Of a stretch of DNA of 64,000 nucleotides, positions 24,081 through 36,800 are shown piece after piece; position 1 is the first letter of the stretch, and each line of letters begins with the position of its first letter. The notes under the pieces were generated by a model. It was not told the DNA's origin. It saw only the letters and a list, made by a program, of their open reading frames with translations, and searched no databases. A program made the position numbers and the translations under genes. Location: positions 1,196,288 to 1,260,287 of the forward strand of contig CM036251.1 in assembly GCA_020698575.1 (NCBI GenBank). Direction: 5' to 3'. The DNA comes from Bostrychus sinensis. Lineage: Eukaryota > Chordata > Actinopteri > Gobiiformes > Eleotridae.

Positions 24081-24199
24081 AGAGCCTAGGTTTTTAGAGG
24101 TTTATATTATTCCCAACCTCCAGAACAATGGGCCCCTCTCTGATGACAGAGAAGAAGACTTTGCTTACAGCGTTTATCTGTAAATCCTCCAAAAGACGG

Positions 24200-24722
24200 C
24201 TTTAAACTAGGATGACCAGATTTTTAGATCCAAAAATAGGGACACATTTTTTTCACTAATCAGAGTGCATTTGAACTCACCAAAGGGCAAAAAAGTTTCT
24301 GAAATCCATACAATTTTCGCTGCATGACGCTAGGTTTTACGTTTTGAATTTGAATAATGGCAAATTATTAATAAAAATAATGACATTGTAAATAATTATA
24401 GTGACAAATGTGGGACAACTGGGGCATGGTTTGGTGAAAACTGGGACATACGAGTGTTTTTACAGATCTGTGTCGGGACATGGGACATGGAGCCTAAAAC
24501 TGGGACTGTCCCGGTTAAAGAGGGACAACTCAGTGTGGATGAGACTAAGTCCTAAAGACTCAGTGGAAATGTGAGTTCAGCTTCTCTCAGGAGTTAAAGC
24601 GGTGATGAGACAAGGCCAGACTTAACCCAGAGACAGAAGCTACAACAATTAAAGGGACAGGTCAAAGGTCAGCTCAGGACGGTGCCTTCACTGTCCCTCG
24701 GTCAGACACGAGGCCTTCAGGG
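24200..24722 (-). other. presumed kif21a 3' UTR and downstream flank
   Basis: Sequence directly after the kif21a stop codon. It begins with single-copy-looking DNA. No clear AATAAA or ATTAAA was identified on the minus strand in this stretch, so the transcript end is not placed. Confidence 0.35.
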
Positions 24723-24801
24723 TCAGGTACTGGCCCCGTCCTCCAGAGTCTCGTCTGGGTCCAGACCTCCTCGGTACCTCCAGATCTTCACCGTACGGTC
24801 A
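24723..24801 (-). CDS. kif21a: kif21a exon e21, last coding exon
   Basis: 79 nt including TGA at 24,725-24,723. It completes the last blade with DDRTVKIW and ends RYRGGLDPDETLEDGAST. The propeller closing strand matches KIF21A; the tail after KIW is divergent and shows no resemblance to the KIF21B ending. Acceptor ttctcag. Confidence 0.92.
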
Positions 24802-27800
24802 CTGAGAAAACACAAGACATAAGAACTGAGGACCAGAGTCTAAACCAGGACTGAACCAGGACTAAACCAGGACTAAACCAGGACTAAACCAGGACTAAAG
24901 CAGGACTAAACCAGGTCTAAACCAGGTCTAAACCAGGTCTAAACCAGGACTAAACCAGGACTAAACCAGGTCTAAACCAGGCCTAAACCAGGCCTAAACC
25001 AGGTCTAAACCAGGTCTAAACCAGGACTAAACCAGGTCTAAACCAGGTCTAAACCAGGACTAAACCAGGACTAAACCAGGTCTAAACCAGGACTAAACCA
25101 GGTCTAAACCAGGTCTAAACCAGGTTTAAACCAGGACTAAACCAGGTCTAAACCAGGTCTAAACCAGGACTAAACCAGGACTAAACCAGGTCTAAACCAG
25201 GACTAAACCAGGTCTAAACCAGGTCTAAACCAGGACTAAACCAGGCCTAAACCAGGACTAAACCAGGCCTAAACCAGGACTAAACCAGGTCTAAACCAGG
25301 CCTAAACCAGGACTAAACCAGGTCTAAACCAGGCCTAAACCAGGACTAAACCAGGACTAAACCAGGTCTAAACCAGGCCTAAACCAGGACTAAACCAGGA
25401 CTAAACCAGGTCTAAACCAGGACTAAATCAGGTCTGAACCAAGACTAAACCAGGTCTAAACCAGGACTAAACCAGGTCTAAACCAGGCCTAAACCAGGAC
25501 TAAATCAGGTCTAACCCAGGTCTAAACCAGGTCTAGCCCAGGTCTAACCCAGGTCTAGCCCAGACTCACTCGGAGGCGGTGAACAGGTGAGTGTTGTTGG
25601 CGCAGATGCTGTTGATGGGACTCTCGTGGCCCTTGACCTCTCCCAGCGACCCCAGGGAGTCCGTGGCCCACAGCCTGAGAAGCCCTCCCCTGCAGCCGCT
25701 GACGAGGACCGGAGCGGCCGGGACCAGCCCCAGGGCACAGACCCAGTCCCTGTGGGCGTTCGGGACCTGCTGCACTCGGGACAGAGAGGAAGAGGACACA
25801 GGTTCAGAACCAGAGACACAGGACTGGTCCCAGCTCAGGACCTGGTCTGCAGATGTTATGTTCTTATGTTCGGGTGATGATGTTTGACAAAGATGTTCAT
25901 TCATAAATTAGCTTTAGAATTTCAGTGTCACAACTGAAAAAAACAACAACATTTTCTTCTGTCCAGATAAAACCTGTCTCTTCCTCTCTGAGTCCTTTAA
26001 GTCCCATTGACTCCCATTAAAATCACTTATGTTCCCTCTGCTGTTAAATCCTGTTCATTCCTCTGTAACTCTGTCAGAGGATAAACAATACTCAAACAAA
26101 AACATAATTTTCTCAGTGCATTGTGGGAAATAATTCCTTATAATTCCATTGGATAACAGTGAGTGTAGCCCCGCCCCTTAGGGCTTTAAGAGGAAGAAGC
26201 TGAGTTTCAGAGCAAAGTAAAAATGGATTAAATCAGTGTTAGGGCGACTCAGAGACCGATCAGGACTGGACCCTGCACAAACAAAAACACTGTAAACAGG
26301 AAATAATTCATCTTTTATTTACAAATCTGTGGAATTATGTAAACAAACTGCATTTAGAGTTAAAAATATGAAAATTAATTCACTTTTGCTCTCTGTGATG
26401 AGGACAGGGGTTAATGAGCAAACAACAAAACAAATACATTTTTCTTCATGTTTTATATTTTTAAATGTGGCCCAGACCTAAAGGGCTTTAAGAGGAAGAA
26501 CCTGATGTTTTTAAAGGAGGCCTGAGGGCTGCAAAATTATCTCCAGGAAACTGTGTCTGAAAACATTTCTACAATAAAATTAAAACATGGTCCATCTTTT
26601 AAAGACACACTGCAGCAGGATGTTTAAAGTGCCCTGTCCCTTTCTCTGCAGTAGTATTCTGTTTGAGTAATCCTGTATGCTGAGGCGCTGCCCTTCTCCA
26701 GAGCTGAAAACGCTCGGCCTCAGGGTGAAACCAGGAAGTGCTCCTGCGCGTTTCTAAAACCCAGACACCGTCACCGGACTCGTTCTGATCATTTCAGCCT
26801 TAAACCTCCGTCACTGCACAGCATCAGCTCAGAAATCTATCTGTTAGCATCATGTCGCTAACAGCTGTGCTAAATAACCAGCAGGGGGCAACAGACTCCT
26901 AATCCGAGCCGAAACTCGAAAAAGTAACAGCTCCCCAAAAGAAGAGGTTTTCCACAGATAAATTATTTTAAGTTTTAAAACCTGAAACACTAAAGCAGAA
27001 GAGAACACTGTTTCAGAAAGACTGAGGAAAGAAGAATATGAAAGCTTTAAATATTTCATTTTGTGCCTCTGTTACATTTATTTGAGTCAGAGTTTGAATA
27101 AATTGTATTTCTAAGAGTACCGTATTTTCCGCACTATAAGGCGCATCGGATTATAAGGCGCACCTTCAATTAATGGCCTATTTTAAAACAGTTTTCATAT
27201 ATTGGGCGCACCGCATTATAAGGCGCATCCACTAGATGGCGCTGCGCTAAAGGGAATGTCAATAAAACAGTCAGATAAGTCAGTCAGTCAAACTTTATTA
27301 ATAGAATACAAACCAGCGTTCTTACAACTCCCTCGTTGAAAACTAGGGATGCACCGATACCACTTTTTTTCAAACCAATACGAGTACGAGTACTTCCATT
27401 TGAGTACGTACCGATACGAGTACTTATATAGGGGTAACTTTATAGTTTGTACAGTCACACTGCTGTATCTCATTCATCCCATACCGTGTCGTCTTTTTGC
27501 CGTCTGTCCCCGCTCTGCGATGCTAAGTTATTTTTACAACAGAGTGGTTTGAACACAACTAACCATGGCTAAAATTTGCTGAATATGGACATGTTATACC
27601 TCATTTTAAAGCTTAGATTCTCCTCTATTCACTCGCTAAAATAATTTTAAAGACAGATTGAGCATCTGCGCATCACCTGCGGAGATTCGCCATTACATAC
27701 AGGAGCTAACACAATTAGCAACGGTACTTCTTATGTTTTGTCAGACAACAACTGGTTCAGACTCCGCGCTTATATCATTTTCGGGACAACTAGGAGAACA

Positions 27801-30800
27801 AAAGGACAACTGCTTAAGTTTTAGGACTCACGTATGATTTGGGATAAGTCTGGTTGAGCAGAACGTAGAGCCAGCTTTGCTTTTAAAACCTGTCACTTCG
27901 GCGACGCCCCCTGAATACGGTAGCCATAATTAACCAACATTGATCCATATATAATGCGCATCGGATTATAAGGCGCACTGTCGGTTTTTGAGAAAATTAA
28001 AGGCTTTTAGGTGCGCCTTATAGTGCGGAAAATACGGTAGTTTTATCACTTCCACTCTACTAATATTTTTCTGAACAATACTCTTCTACCTCCTCTCCCC
28101 ACCTCGTCTCGTCTGTAACATCTGTCCCCATCTGTCCCCATCTGTCCCCATCTGTCCTGCAGCAGAGTGTTGTAGGTGTGTGAGTGGTTGCAGCTGTGGA
28201 CACTTGCTGTGCTGCGGTGGATCACTCCCCTGTGCCCCGGGACTCTCCCCTGGTGCAGCCCGGAGCAGAGTAAGGCTCGGGTGCTCGCGGCTGTGTTTGT
28301 GTTTGTAGGCGGGACCAGAGAGCCTCCGGTGTGGACGGTGACGTGAGGAGGACGGCATTCACCTGCAGCAGGTCTTTCCGGGGCAGGTCCCACATCTTGA
28401 TGCCGTTGTCCCGGGAGCCGCTGTAGATCCGGTCTCCTCGGACGACCACAGACTCGATCCCGTCGTAGTGAGGCGGCTCCAGGGTGAACGAGGGACCGAC
28501 GGAGCCCACGGCTGCTTCGCTCACGTCAAATAACTGTGAACACAAAAGAAAACTCACTTACTGCCCGTGTGTCTAGACGAGGGCTTGTCAAACGTTTTCA
28601 GACCAAGAACCACTTTAACATAAATATTTTTGGACACCTCCCTTCTTCCTCCCCCCAGTGTAAGTTTCTGTCAAGTTATCTCTAACTTTAGTCACTTGCT
28701 TCTGGTTTCACCTCTCACTTTGTCAGTGCTGTAAAATTGCTGTAAATTTCGCAAAATGATGTGTTTGTGTAGTGCTGGACAAAAGGCCATTGTCTCCACT
28801 AAATCTCTGCTAAATTTTATTTTAAAAAAAGCATATGTAGTCCTGTTCATTTTGCCTATAAAGTAGAATGGGTTTGGGAATAAACGTGATGATGCGTTTT
28901 AAAGCTGCAGACACCGGAGTGACTCCGAGCAGTGCCCATGTGCAAAACGTAATAACTATTTACAACAGCAGGTGGCGCTAGACACTAAACTCTGCGGTTA
29001 TTTAAACTCTAGTAAATAAAACTCCACAACACACACGAGTTTAACTCAAGTATTTATCAGTCAATAATAATTATAGGCACTAGATTAAACTCTGATCACA
29101 GTCAGGAATAAAAGAGACTGGATTATTGCAGCTGTTTGCCTCAGAGGAGGATTATATTTTTATCTGCACGAGGCTAAAGCTAAGGTAAGCTAACTGCTAA
29201 CATTAGCACGAGGCTAAAGCTAAGGTAAGCTAACTGCTAACATTAGCACGAGGCTAAAGCTAAGGTAAGCTAACTGCTAACATTAGCACGAGGCTAAAGC
29301 TAAGGTAAGCTAACTGCTAACATTAGCACGAGTCTAAAGCTAAGGTAAGCTAACTGCTTACATTAGCACGAGGCTAAAGCTAAGGTAAGCTAACTGCTAA
29401 CATTAGCACGAGTCTAAAGCTAAGGTAAGCTAACTGCTTACATTAGCACGAGTCTAAAGCTAAGGTAAGCTAACTGCTAAGATTAGCGTCACAGATGTGG
29501 AAACATAATGAAGTAGATGTAGAACAGAAAGTTCCTTATATTTTGATGTTAAACTGGAGCTGTTTGTGAACGGGACACAGCCAATCAGAGCTGAGCACGA
29601 CGTCCTGACGCAGATGCCACAGTTCACTCAGAACTGTGTCCAACTGTGTCCAACTGCGTCCGATGGTGCGGAACTCACCAAACAGACTCACGTCGCCGAC
29701 CGCGACCAACGGCCGATGATCGCCCCGCTGTCTTTAGAATCACTGATCTGGACTCTAACAGAATGCAGTGCTTTAATCACATGAAATGGTGAAACAGATT
29801 TTAAAACACCATAAAGGTGGGAGTAAAATAAAGTGGAAAAATAACTTTGTTTCAATAAAAAGTGGCTCATAATAAAATGATGAATCCGACGTGCTCAGAG
29901 CCACAGTCTCGGTGCGGCCTTCAGAGACAGAAGTGCAGCGGTCTCTGAGGAACTGACCTTGATGTAGTGGTCCTTGGAGCCGGTCACCACCAGGTCCTGG
30001 TTGGTCCCGGACTGGTCCACGGTGAGGCACATGACTGGACCCTGGTGACCCGTCAGTTTACCTGTGGACGCAAATCTGACCCACAACACAGTAAATAAAA
30101 TACATTTAATAAAATGGTATGGCTTCTTTCTGTGAGTTCACTGTAAGCGAGAAACTAACAACATTATTTTTAGTTTGAACCTGGCTCCTCAGGTTTTGAT
30201 ATCTGGTCGAGTACTGAAGAAAATGCTTCTAGAACTGAAAGTTTAAGCCAGGACTAAATCACAATAAAATGAGTCATAGACCATGGACTAATTCAACATC
30301 TAAATAAGAACTACATGAAACTAAATCTACTGGGACTTCCACACACAACCATCTCAGGTTTACAGAGAATGGTCCCAAAAAGGGAAAATATCCAGTGAGC
30401 TGAAAAATGCCTTCAGAGATCAGAGGAGGAGGGGCCGATTGGTTCCAGATGAGAGAAAGGCACCAAGGTCCACTCGCATCGGCCGCTTTATTACTGCAGA
30501 AGTAGCAGCAGTACAACCCCAGTTCCAGAAATGTTGAGATGTTTTTTTTAATGTGAATAAAATAAAAACTAAAAAACTTTCAAATCACTTGAGCCAATAT
30601 TTTCTTCCCAATAGAAGAAACTTAACATAACAAATGTTTACTCTGAGAAAAGTGACACTTTTATCACAAAATGAGCTCACGTTCCAACATTTCCAGATTC
30701 ATATTGAAGTTAAAAGTGCAGTACCTGCGCAGGTCCCAGATCCGGACCGAGTTCCCCGCTGCTGCGTACAGACTGGTCCCATTAGGATTCAGGCAGATCT

Positions 30801-33800
30801 GGTTTATCTGGTTCTCTCCAGACGAGAGACTCGCGGTCCGACTGGAACTGGACCCACAGGGATCTGAGACCGAGACCTGGCCAGAGGAGCTGAGGACACG
30901 AGATCTGATGAGGACCAGGACTAAAGCAGGACTAAACCAGGTCTAAAGCAGAACTAAAGCAGGTCTAAAGCAGGAGTAAAGCAGAACTAAAGCAGGACTA
31001 AAGCAGAACTAAAGCAGAACTAAAGCAGGAGTAAAGCAGAACTAAAGCAGGACTAAAGCAGAACTAAAGCAGGAGTAAAGCAGAACTAAAGCAGGACTAA
31101 AGCAGAACTAAAGCAGGACTAAAGCAGGAGTAAAGCAGAACTAAAGCAGGACTAAAGCAGAACTAAAGCAGAACTAAAGCAGGACTAAAGCAGGACTAAA
31201 GCAGGACTAAAGCAGGTCTAAAGCAGAACTAAAGCAGAACTAAAGCAGGACTAAAGCAGGACTAAAGCAGAACTAAAGCAGAACTAAAGCAGGACTAAAG
31301 CAGGACTAAAGCAGGACTAAAGCAGGACTACAGCAGAACTAAAGCAGAACTAAAGCAGAACTAAAGTAGGACTAAAGCAGAACTAAAGCAGAACTAAAGC
31401 AAGACTAAAGCAGAACTAAAGCAGGACTAAAGCAGAACTAAAGCAGGACTAAAGCAGGACTACAGCAGAACTAAAGCAGAACTAAAGCAGGACTAAAGCA
31501 GGACTAAAGCAGGACTAAAGCAGAACTAAAGCAGAACTAAAGCAGGACTAAAGCAGGACTAAAGCAGGACTAAAGCAGAACTAAAGCAGAACTAAAGCAG
31601 AACTAAAGCAGAACTAAAGCAGGACTAAAGCAGAACTTTAAGCAGGACTAAAGCAGAACTAAAGCAGAACTAAAGCAGAACTAAAGCAGGACTAAAGCAG
31701 GACTAAAGCAGAACTAAAGCAGAACTAAAGTAGGACTAAAGCAGAACTAAAGCAGAACTAAAGCAGGACTAAAGCAGGACTAAAGCAGAACTAAAGCAGG
31801 ACTAAAGCAGAACTAAAGCAGAACTAAAGCAGGACTAAAGCAGGACTAAAGCAGGACTAAAGCAGAACTAAAGCAGGACTAAAGCAGGACTAAAGCAGAA
31901 CTAAAGCAGAACTAAAGTAGGACTAAAGCAGAACTAAAGCAGAACTAAAGCAGGACTAAAGCAGAACTAAAGCAGGACTAAAGCAGAACTAAAGCAGGAC
32001 TAAAGCAGAACTAAAGCAGAACTAAAGCAGGACTAAAGCAGAACTAAAGCAGGACTAAAGCAGAACTAAAGCAGGACTAAAGCAGGACTAAAGCAGAACT
32101 AAAGCAGAACTAAAGTAGGACTAAAGCAGAACTAAAGCAGGACTAAAGCAGAACTAAAGCAGGACTAAAGCAGGACTAAAGCAGAACTAAAGCAGAACTA
32201 AAGCAGAACTAAAGTAGGACTAAAGCAGAACTAAAGCAGAACTAAAGCAGGACTAAAGCAGAACTAAAGCAGGACTAAAGCAGAACTAAAGCAGGACTAC
32301 AGCAGAACTAAAGCAGAACTAAAGCAGAACTAAAGCAGGACTAAAGCAGGACTAAAGCAGGACTAAAGCAGGACTAAAGCAGAACTAAAGCAGAACTAAA
32401 GTAGGACTAAAGCAGAACTAAAGCAGAACTAAAGCAGAACTAAAGCAGGACTAAAGCAGGACTAAAGCAGAACTAAAGCAGAACTAAAGCAGGACTAAAG
32501 CAGGACTAAAGCAGAACTAAAGCAGAACTAAAGCAGAACTAAAGTAGGACTAAAGCAGAACTAAAGCAGAACTAAAGCAGGACTAAAGCAGAACTAAAGC
32601 AGGACTAAAGCAAAACTAAAGCAGAACTAAAGCAGGACTAAAGCAGGACTAAAGCAGAACTAAAGCAGAACTAAAGCAGAACTAAAGCAGGACTAAAGCA
32701 GGACTAAAGCAGGACTAAAGCAGGACTAAAGCAGGACTAAAGCAGAACTAAAGCAGAACTAAAGCAGAACTAAAGCAGGACTAAAGCAGGACTAAAGCAG
32801 GACTACAGCAGAACTAAAGCAGAACTAAAGCAGGAGTAAAGCAGAACTAAAGCAGGACTAAAGCAGGACTAAAGCAGGACTAAAGCAGGACTAAAGCAGG
32901 ACTAAAGGAGGACTAAAGCAGAACTAAAGCAGAACTAAAGCAGGAGTAAAGCAGAACTAAAGCAGGACTAAAGCAGGACTAAAGCAGGACTAAAGCAGGA
33001 CTAAAGCAGAACTAAAGCAGGTCTAAAGCAGAACTAAAGCAGGTCTAAAGCAGGAGTAAAGCAGAACTAAAGCAGGACTAAACCAGGACTAAACCAGGAC
33101 TAAAGTAGGACTAAAGCAGGACTAAAGCAGGACTAAAGCAGAACTAAAGCAGGTCTAAAGCAGAACTAAAGCAGGTCTAAAGCAGGAGTAAAGCAGAACT
33201 AAAGCAGGACTAAAGCAGGACTAAAGGAGGACTAAAGCAGAACTAAAGCAGGCCTAAAGCAGGAGTAAAGCAGAACTAAAGCAGGACTAAACCAGAACTA
33301 AAACAGAACTAAAGCAGGCCTAAAGCAGGACTAAAGCAGGACTACAGCAGGACTAAAGGAGGACTAAAGCAGGACTAAAGCAGAACTAAAGCAGGTCTAA
33401 AGCAGAACTAAAGCAGGTCTAAAGCAGGAGTAAAGCAGAACTAAAGCAGGACTAAAGCAGGACTAAACCAGGACTAAAGCAGAACTAAAGCAGGACTACA
33501 GCAGGACTAAAGGAGGACTAAAGCAGGACTACAGCAGGACTACAGCAGGTCTTAATCAGGACTGATCCTTACGTGAGAGTCCTGATGCACTTGGCCGAGT
33601 CCCTGATGTCCCAGACTTTGATGAAGGAGGTGGAAACGGTGAAGACCAGACTGGAGCAGAACCGGACTGAGACCACGTTGTTGGGGTGTCCCCCCAGAGC
33701 CATGATCTCCTGCCCAGTGACCAGGTTCCAGACTTTACAGGTCCGGTCTGCAACAGAAACACAGAACTTACTACACGCAACATTCGCTCTACTGGTTATA

Positions 33801-36800
33801 AACGGTACTGCAGTCTAAATCAAAACAATGGTCTCTTTTCTGATTGGACGATCAGTGATGCAGTTTTAGAACCAAAACAAAAAATGTAAACAAAAACAAC
33901 TTGGCCATTATGTAAAATATAGTTTTATTGGTAATAACTCAGCTGTACCGTTGTTCAGTAAAACTAATATTTGATTTAAACGTGTTTACCTCACATCTGG
34001 AACATGAATCACAGAAATATACTGCTCATAACGTCTTTAAATCTCATGTGATAAGAATATAAACAAAACAAATCCAGAAATGCCATTTACTGAAGTGAAT
34101 TTACTACAGTAGGCTCAGTGGAGACTGATGGATTAAAACTTAGTGAACACTGACAAACTGGGCCCAGGGAAAGGCTTCATGTGGCACATTGTAGGGCAGC
34201 ACGATATGTAGAAAACATGCGATATTCGATACCTATGTTGAAAATTGCAATAACGATATTATTGCAATATTTGAAAATAGAGCCTACTTTTGGAACATAG
34301 TAAGTTAAATTCACTACATTTCACAAAAATGTAAGTTCCTGTATTTACAACTCAAAACAGCCACAAAATCAAAACTTAACACAGACTAAACCAGGAATAA
34401 AACAAGGCTAAGCTGGGACTAAATTAATTAAATTACCACTAAAACTGGACTTTTTAAACATTTTGATTTAGTCACAACACATGTTCTTTTAAGGCTCTGG
34501 TGGAAAATGATTCTTCAGTGTAAATCTCTGTCAGATGGAGACCACAGCGTTATTGTGATATATTTAGATTCTTGTGATATGGATATTACGTTTGCTGATA
34601 TTGCGATAATGATAATATTGCGATATTGTAATAGAAAATGTAAGAAGAGGGACCATTTCTGACCCCCTCTGACCCTGAAGGACTGTGTTTAACCATAAAC
34701 TACAGACCATAAAACATTTTCTATGGAGGACTTTGGCACAAAATATTAGCAGTGCACTGTAAAAACAAAGTGATAGAATAATTTGCACATTTTTGTATAA
34801 ATAATAGCCCCTGTGTCAGGTAAAACACAACTGTTTAAAATGGATAAAAGATGTCTATTTTTTTCTAATACTTTTTATTGCCAGACCTTTGGATCCGGTG
34901 AAGAGCAGGTCGTTGGTGCAGTCCACGCACAGGACGGCCTTACTGTGTCCCTCTGCCACGTGCACGCACTGGAGCCAGGACTGACGGGCGCTTCGTGGGA
35001 CGGAGACCGGGTTTATCACCCCCCTGGGACAACACACACACCCAAAATACTTCAGATACAGGAAAAACATGTTCATAAACAATAATTAATACAAACATGG
35101 ACAGGACATAAGAACAGGACTAAACCAGGACTGAACCAGGACTAAACCAGGACTAAACCAGGACTGAACCAGGACTGAACCAGGACTGAACCAGGTCTAA
35201 ACCAGGACTAAACCAGGACTGAACCAGGACTGAACCAGGACTGAACCAGGACTGAACCAGGACTGAACCAGGACTGAACCAGGTCTAAACCAGGACTAAA
35301 AAAGGACTAAACCAGGACTAAACCAGGACTGAACCAGGACTAAACCAGGACTGAACCAGGACTGAACCAGGACTGAACCAGGTCTAAACCAGGACTGAAC
35401 CAGGACTGAACCAGGACTAAACCAGGACTGAACCAGGACTAAACCAGGACTAAACCAGGACTGAACCAGGACTAAACCAGGACTGAACCAGGACTGAACC
35501 AGGACTGAACCAGAACTAAACCAGGACTAAACCAGGTCTAAACCAGGACTAAAAAAGGACTAAACCAGGACTGAACCAGGACTGAACCAGGACTGAACCA
35601 GGACTAAAAAAGGACTAAACCAGGACTAAACCAGGACTGAACCAGGACTAAACCAGGACTAAACCAGGTCTAAACCAGGACTAAACCAGGACTAAACCAG
35701 GACTAAACCATGACTGAACCAGGACTAAACCAGGACTGAACCAGGACTAAAAAAGGACTAAACCAGGACTGAACCAGGACTGAACCAGGACTGAACCAGG
35801 ACTAAACCAGGACTGAACCAGGACTAAACCAGGACTAAACCAGGACTGAACCAGGACTAAACCAGGACTAAACCAGGACTGAACCAGGACTAAACCAGGA
35901 CTGAACCAGGACTGAACCAGGACTGAACCAGGACTAAACCAGGACTAAACCAGGTCTAAACCAGGACTAAAAAAGGACTAAACCAGGACTGAACCAGGAC
36001 TGAACCAGGACTAAACCAGGACTAAACCAGGTCTAAACCAGGACTGAACCAGGACTAAACCAGGACTGAACCAGGACTAAACCAGGACTGAACCAGGACT
36101 AAACCAGGACTGAACCAGGACTGAACCAGGACTAAACCAGGACTGAACCAGGACTAAACCAGGACTGAACCAGGACTGAATCAGGACTAAACCAGGACTG
36201 AACCAGGACTAAAAAAGGACTGAACCAGGACTGAACCAGGACTGAACCAGGACTGAACCAGGACTGAACCAGGACTAAACCAGGACTGAACCAGGACTAA
36301 ACCAGGACTAAACCAGGACTGAACCAGGACTAAACCAGGACTAAACCAGGACTGAACCAGGACTGAACCAGGACTAAACCAGGACTAAACCAGGTCTAAA
36401 CCAGGACTAAAAAAGGACTAAACCAGGACTAAACCAGGACTGAACCAGGACTAAACCAGGACTGAACCAGGACTAAAAAAGGACTAAACCAGGACTGAAC
36501 CAGGACTGAACCAGGACTGAACCAGGACTGAACCAGGACTAAACCAGGACTGAACCAGGACTAAAAAAGGACTAAACCAGGACTAAACCAGGACTAAACT
36601 AGAACTGAACCAGGACTGAACCAGGACTAAACCAGGTCTAAACCAGGACTAAACCAGGACTGAACCAGGACTAAAAAAGGACTAAACTGGGACTAAACCA
36701 GGACTGAACCAGGACTAAACCAGGACTGAACCAGGACTAAAAAAGGACTAAACCAGGACTGAACCAGGACTGAACCAGGACTGAACCAGGACTAAACCAG

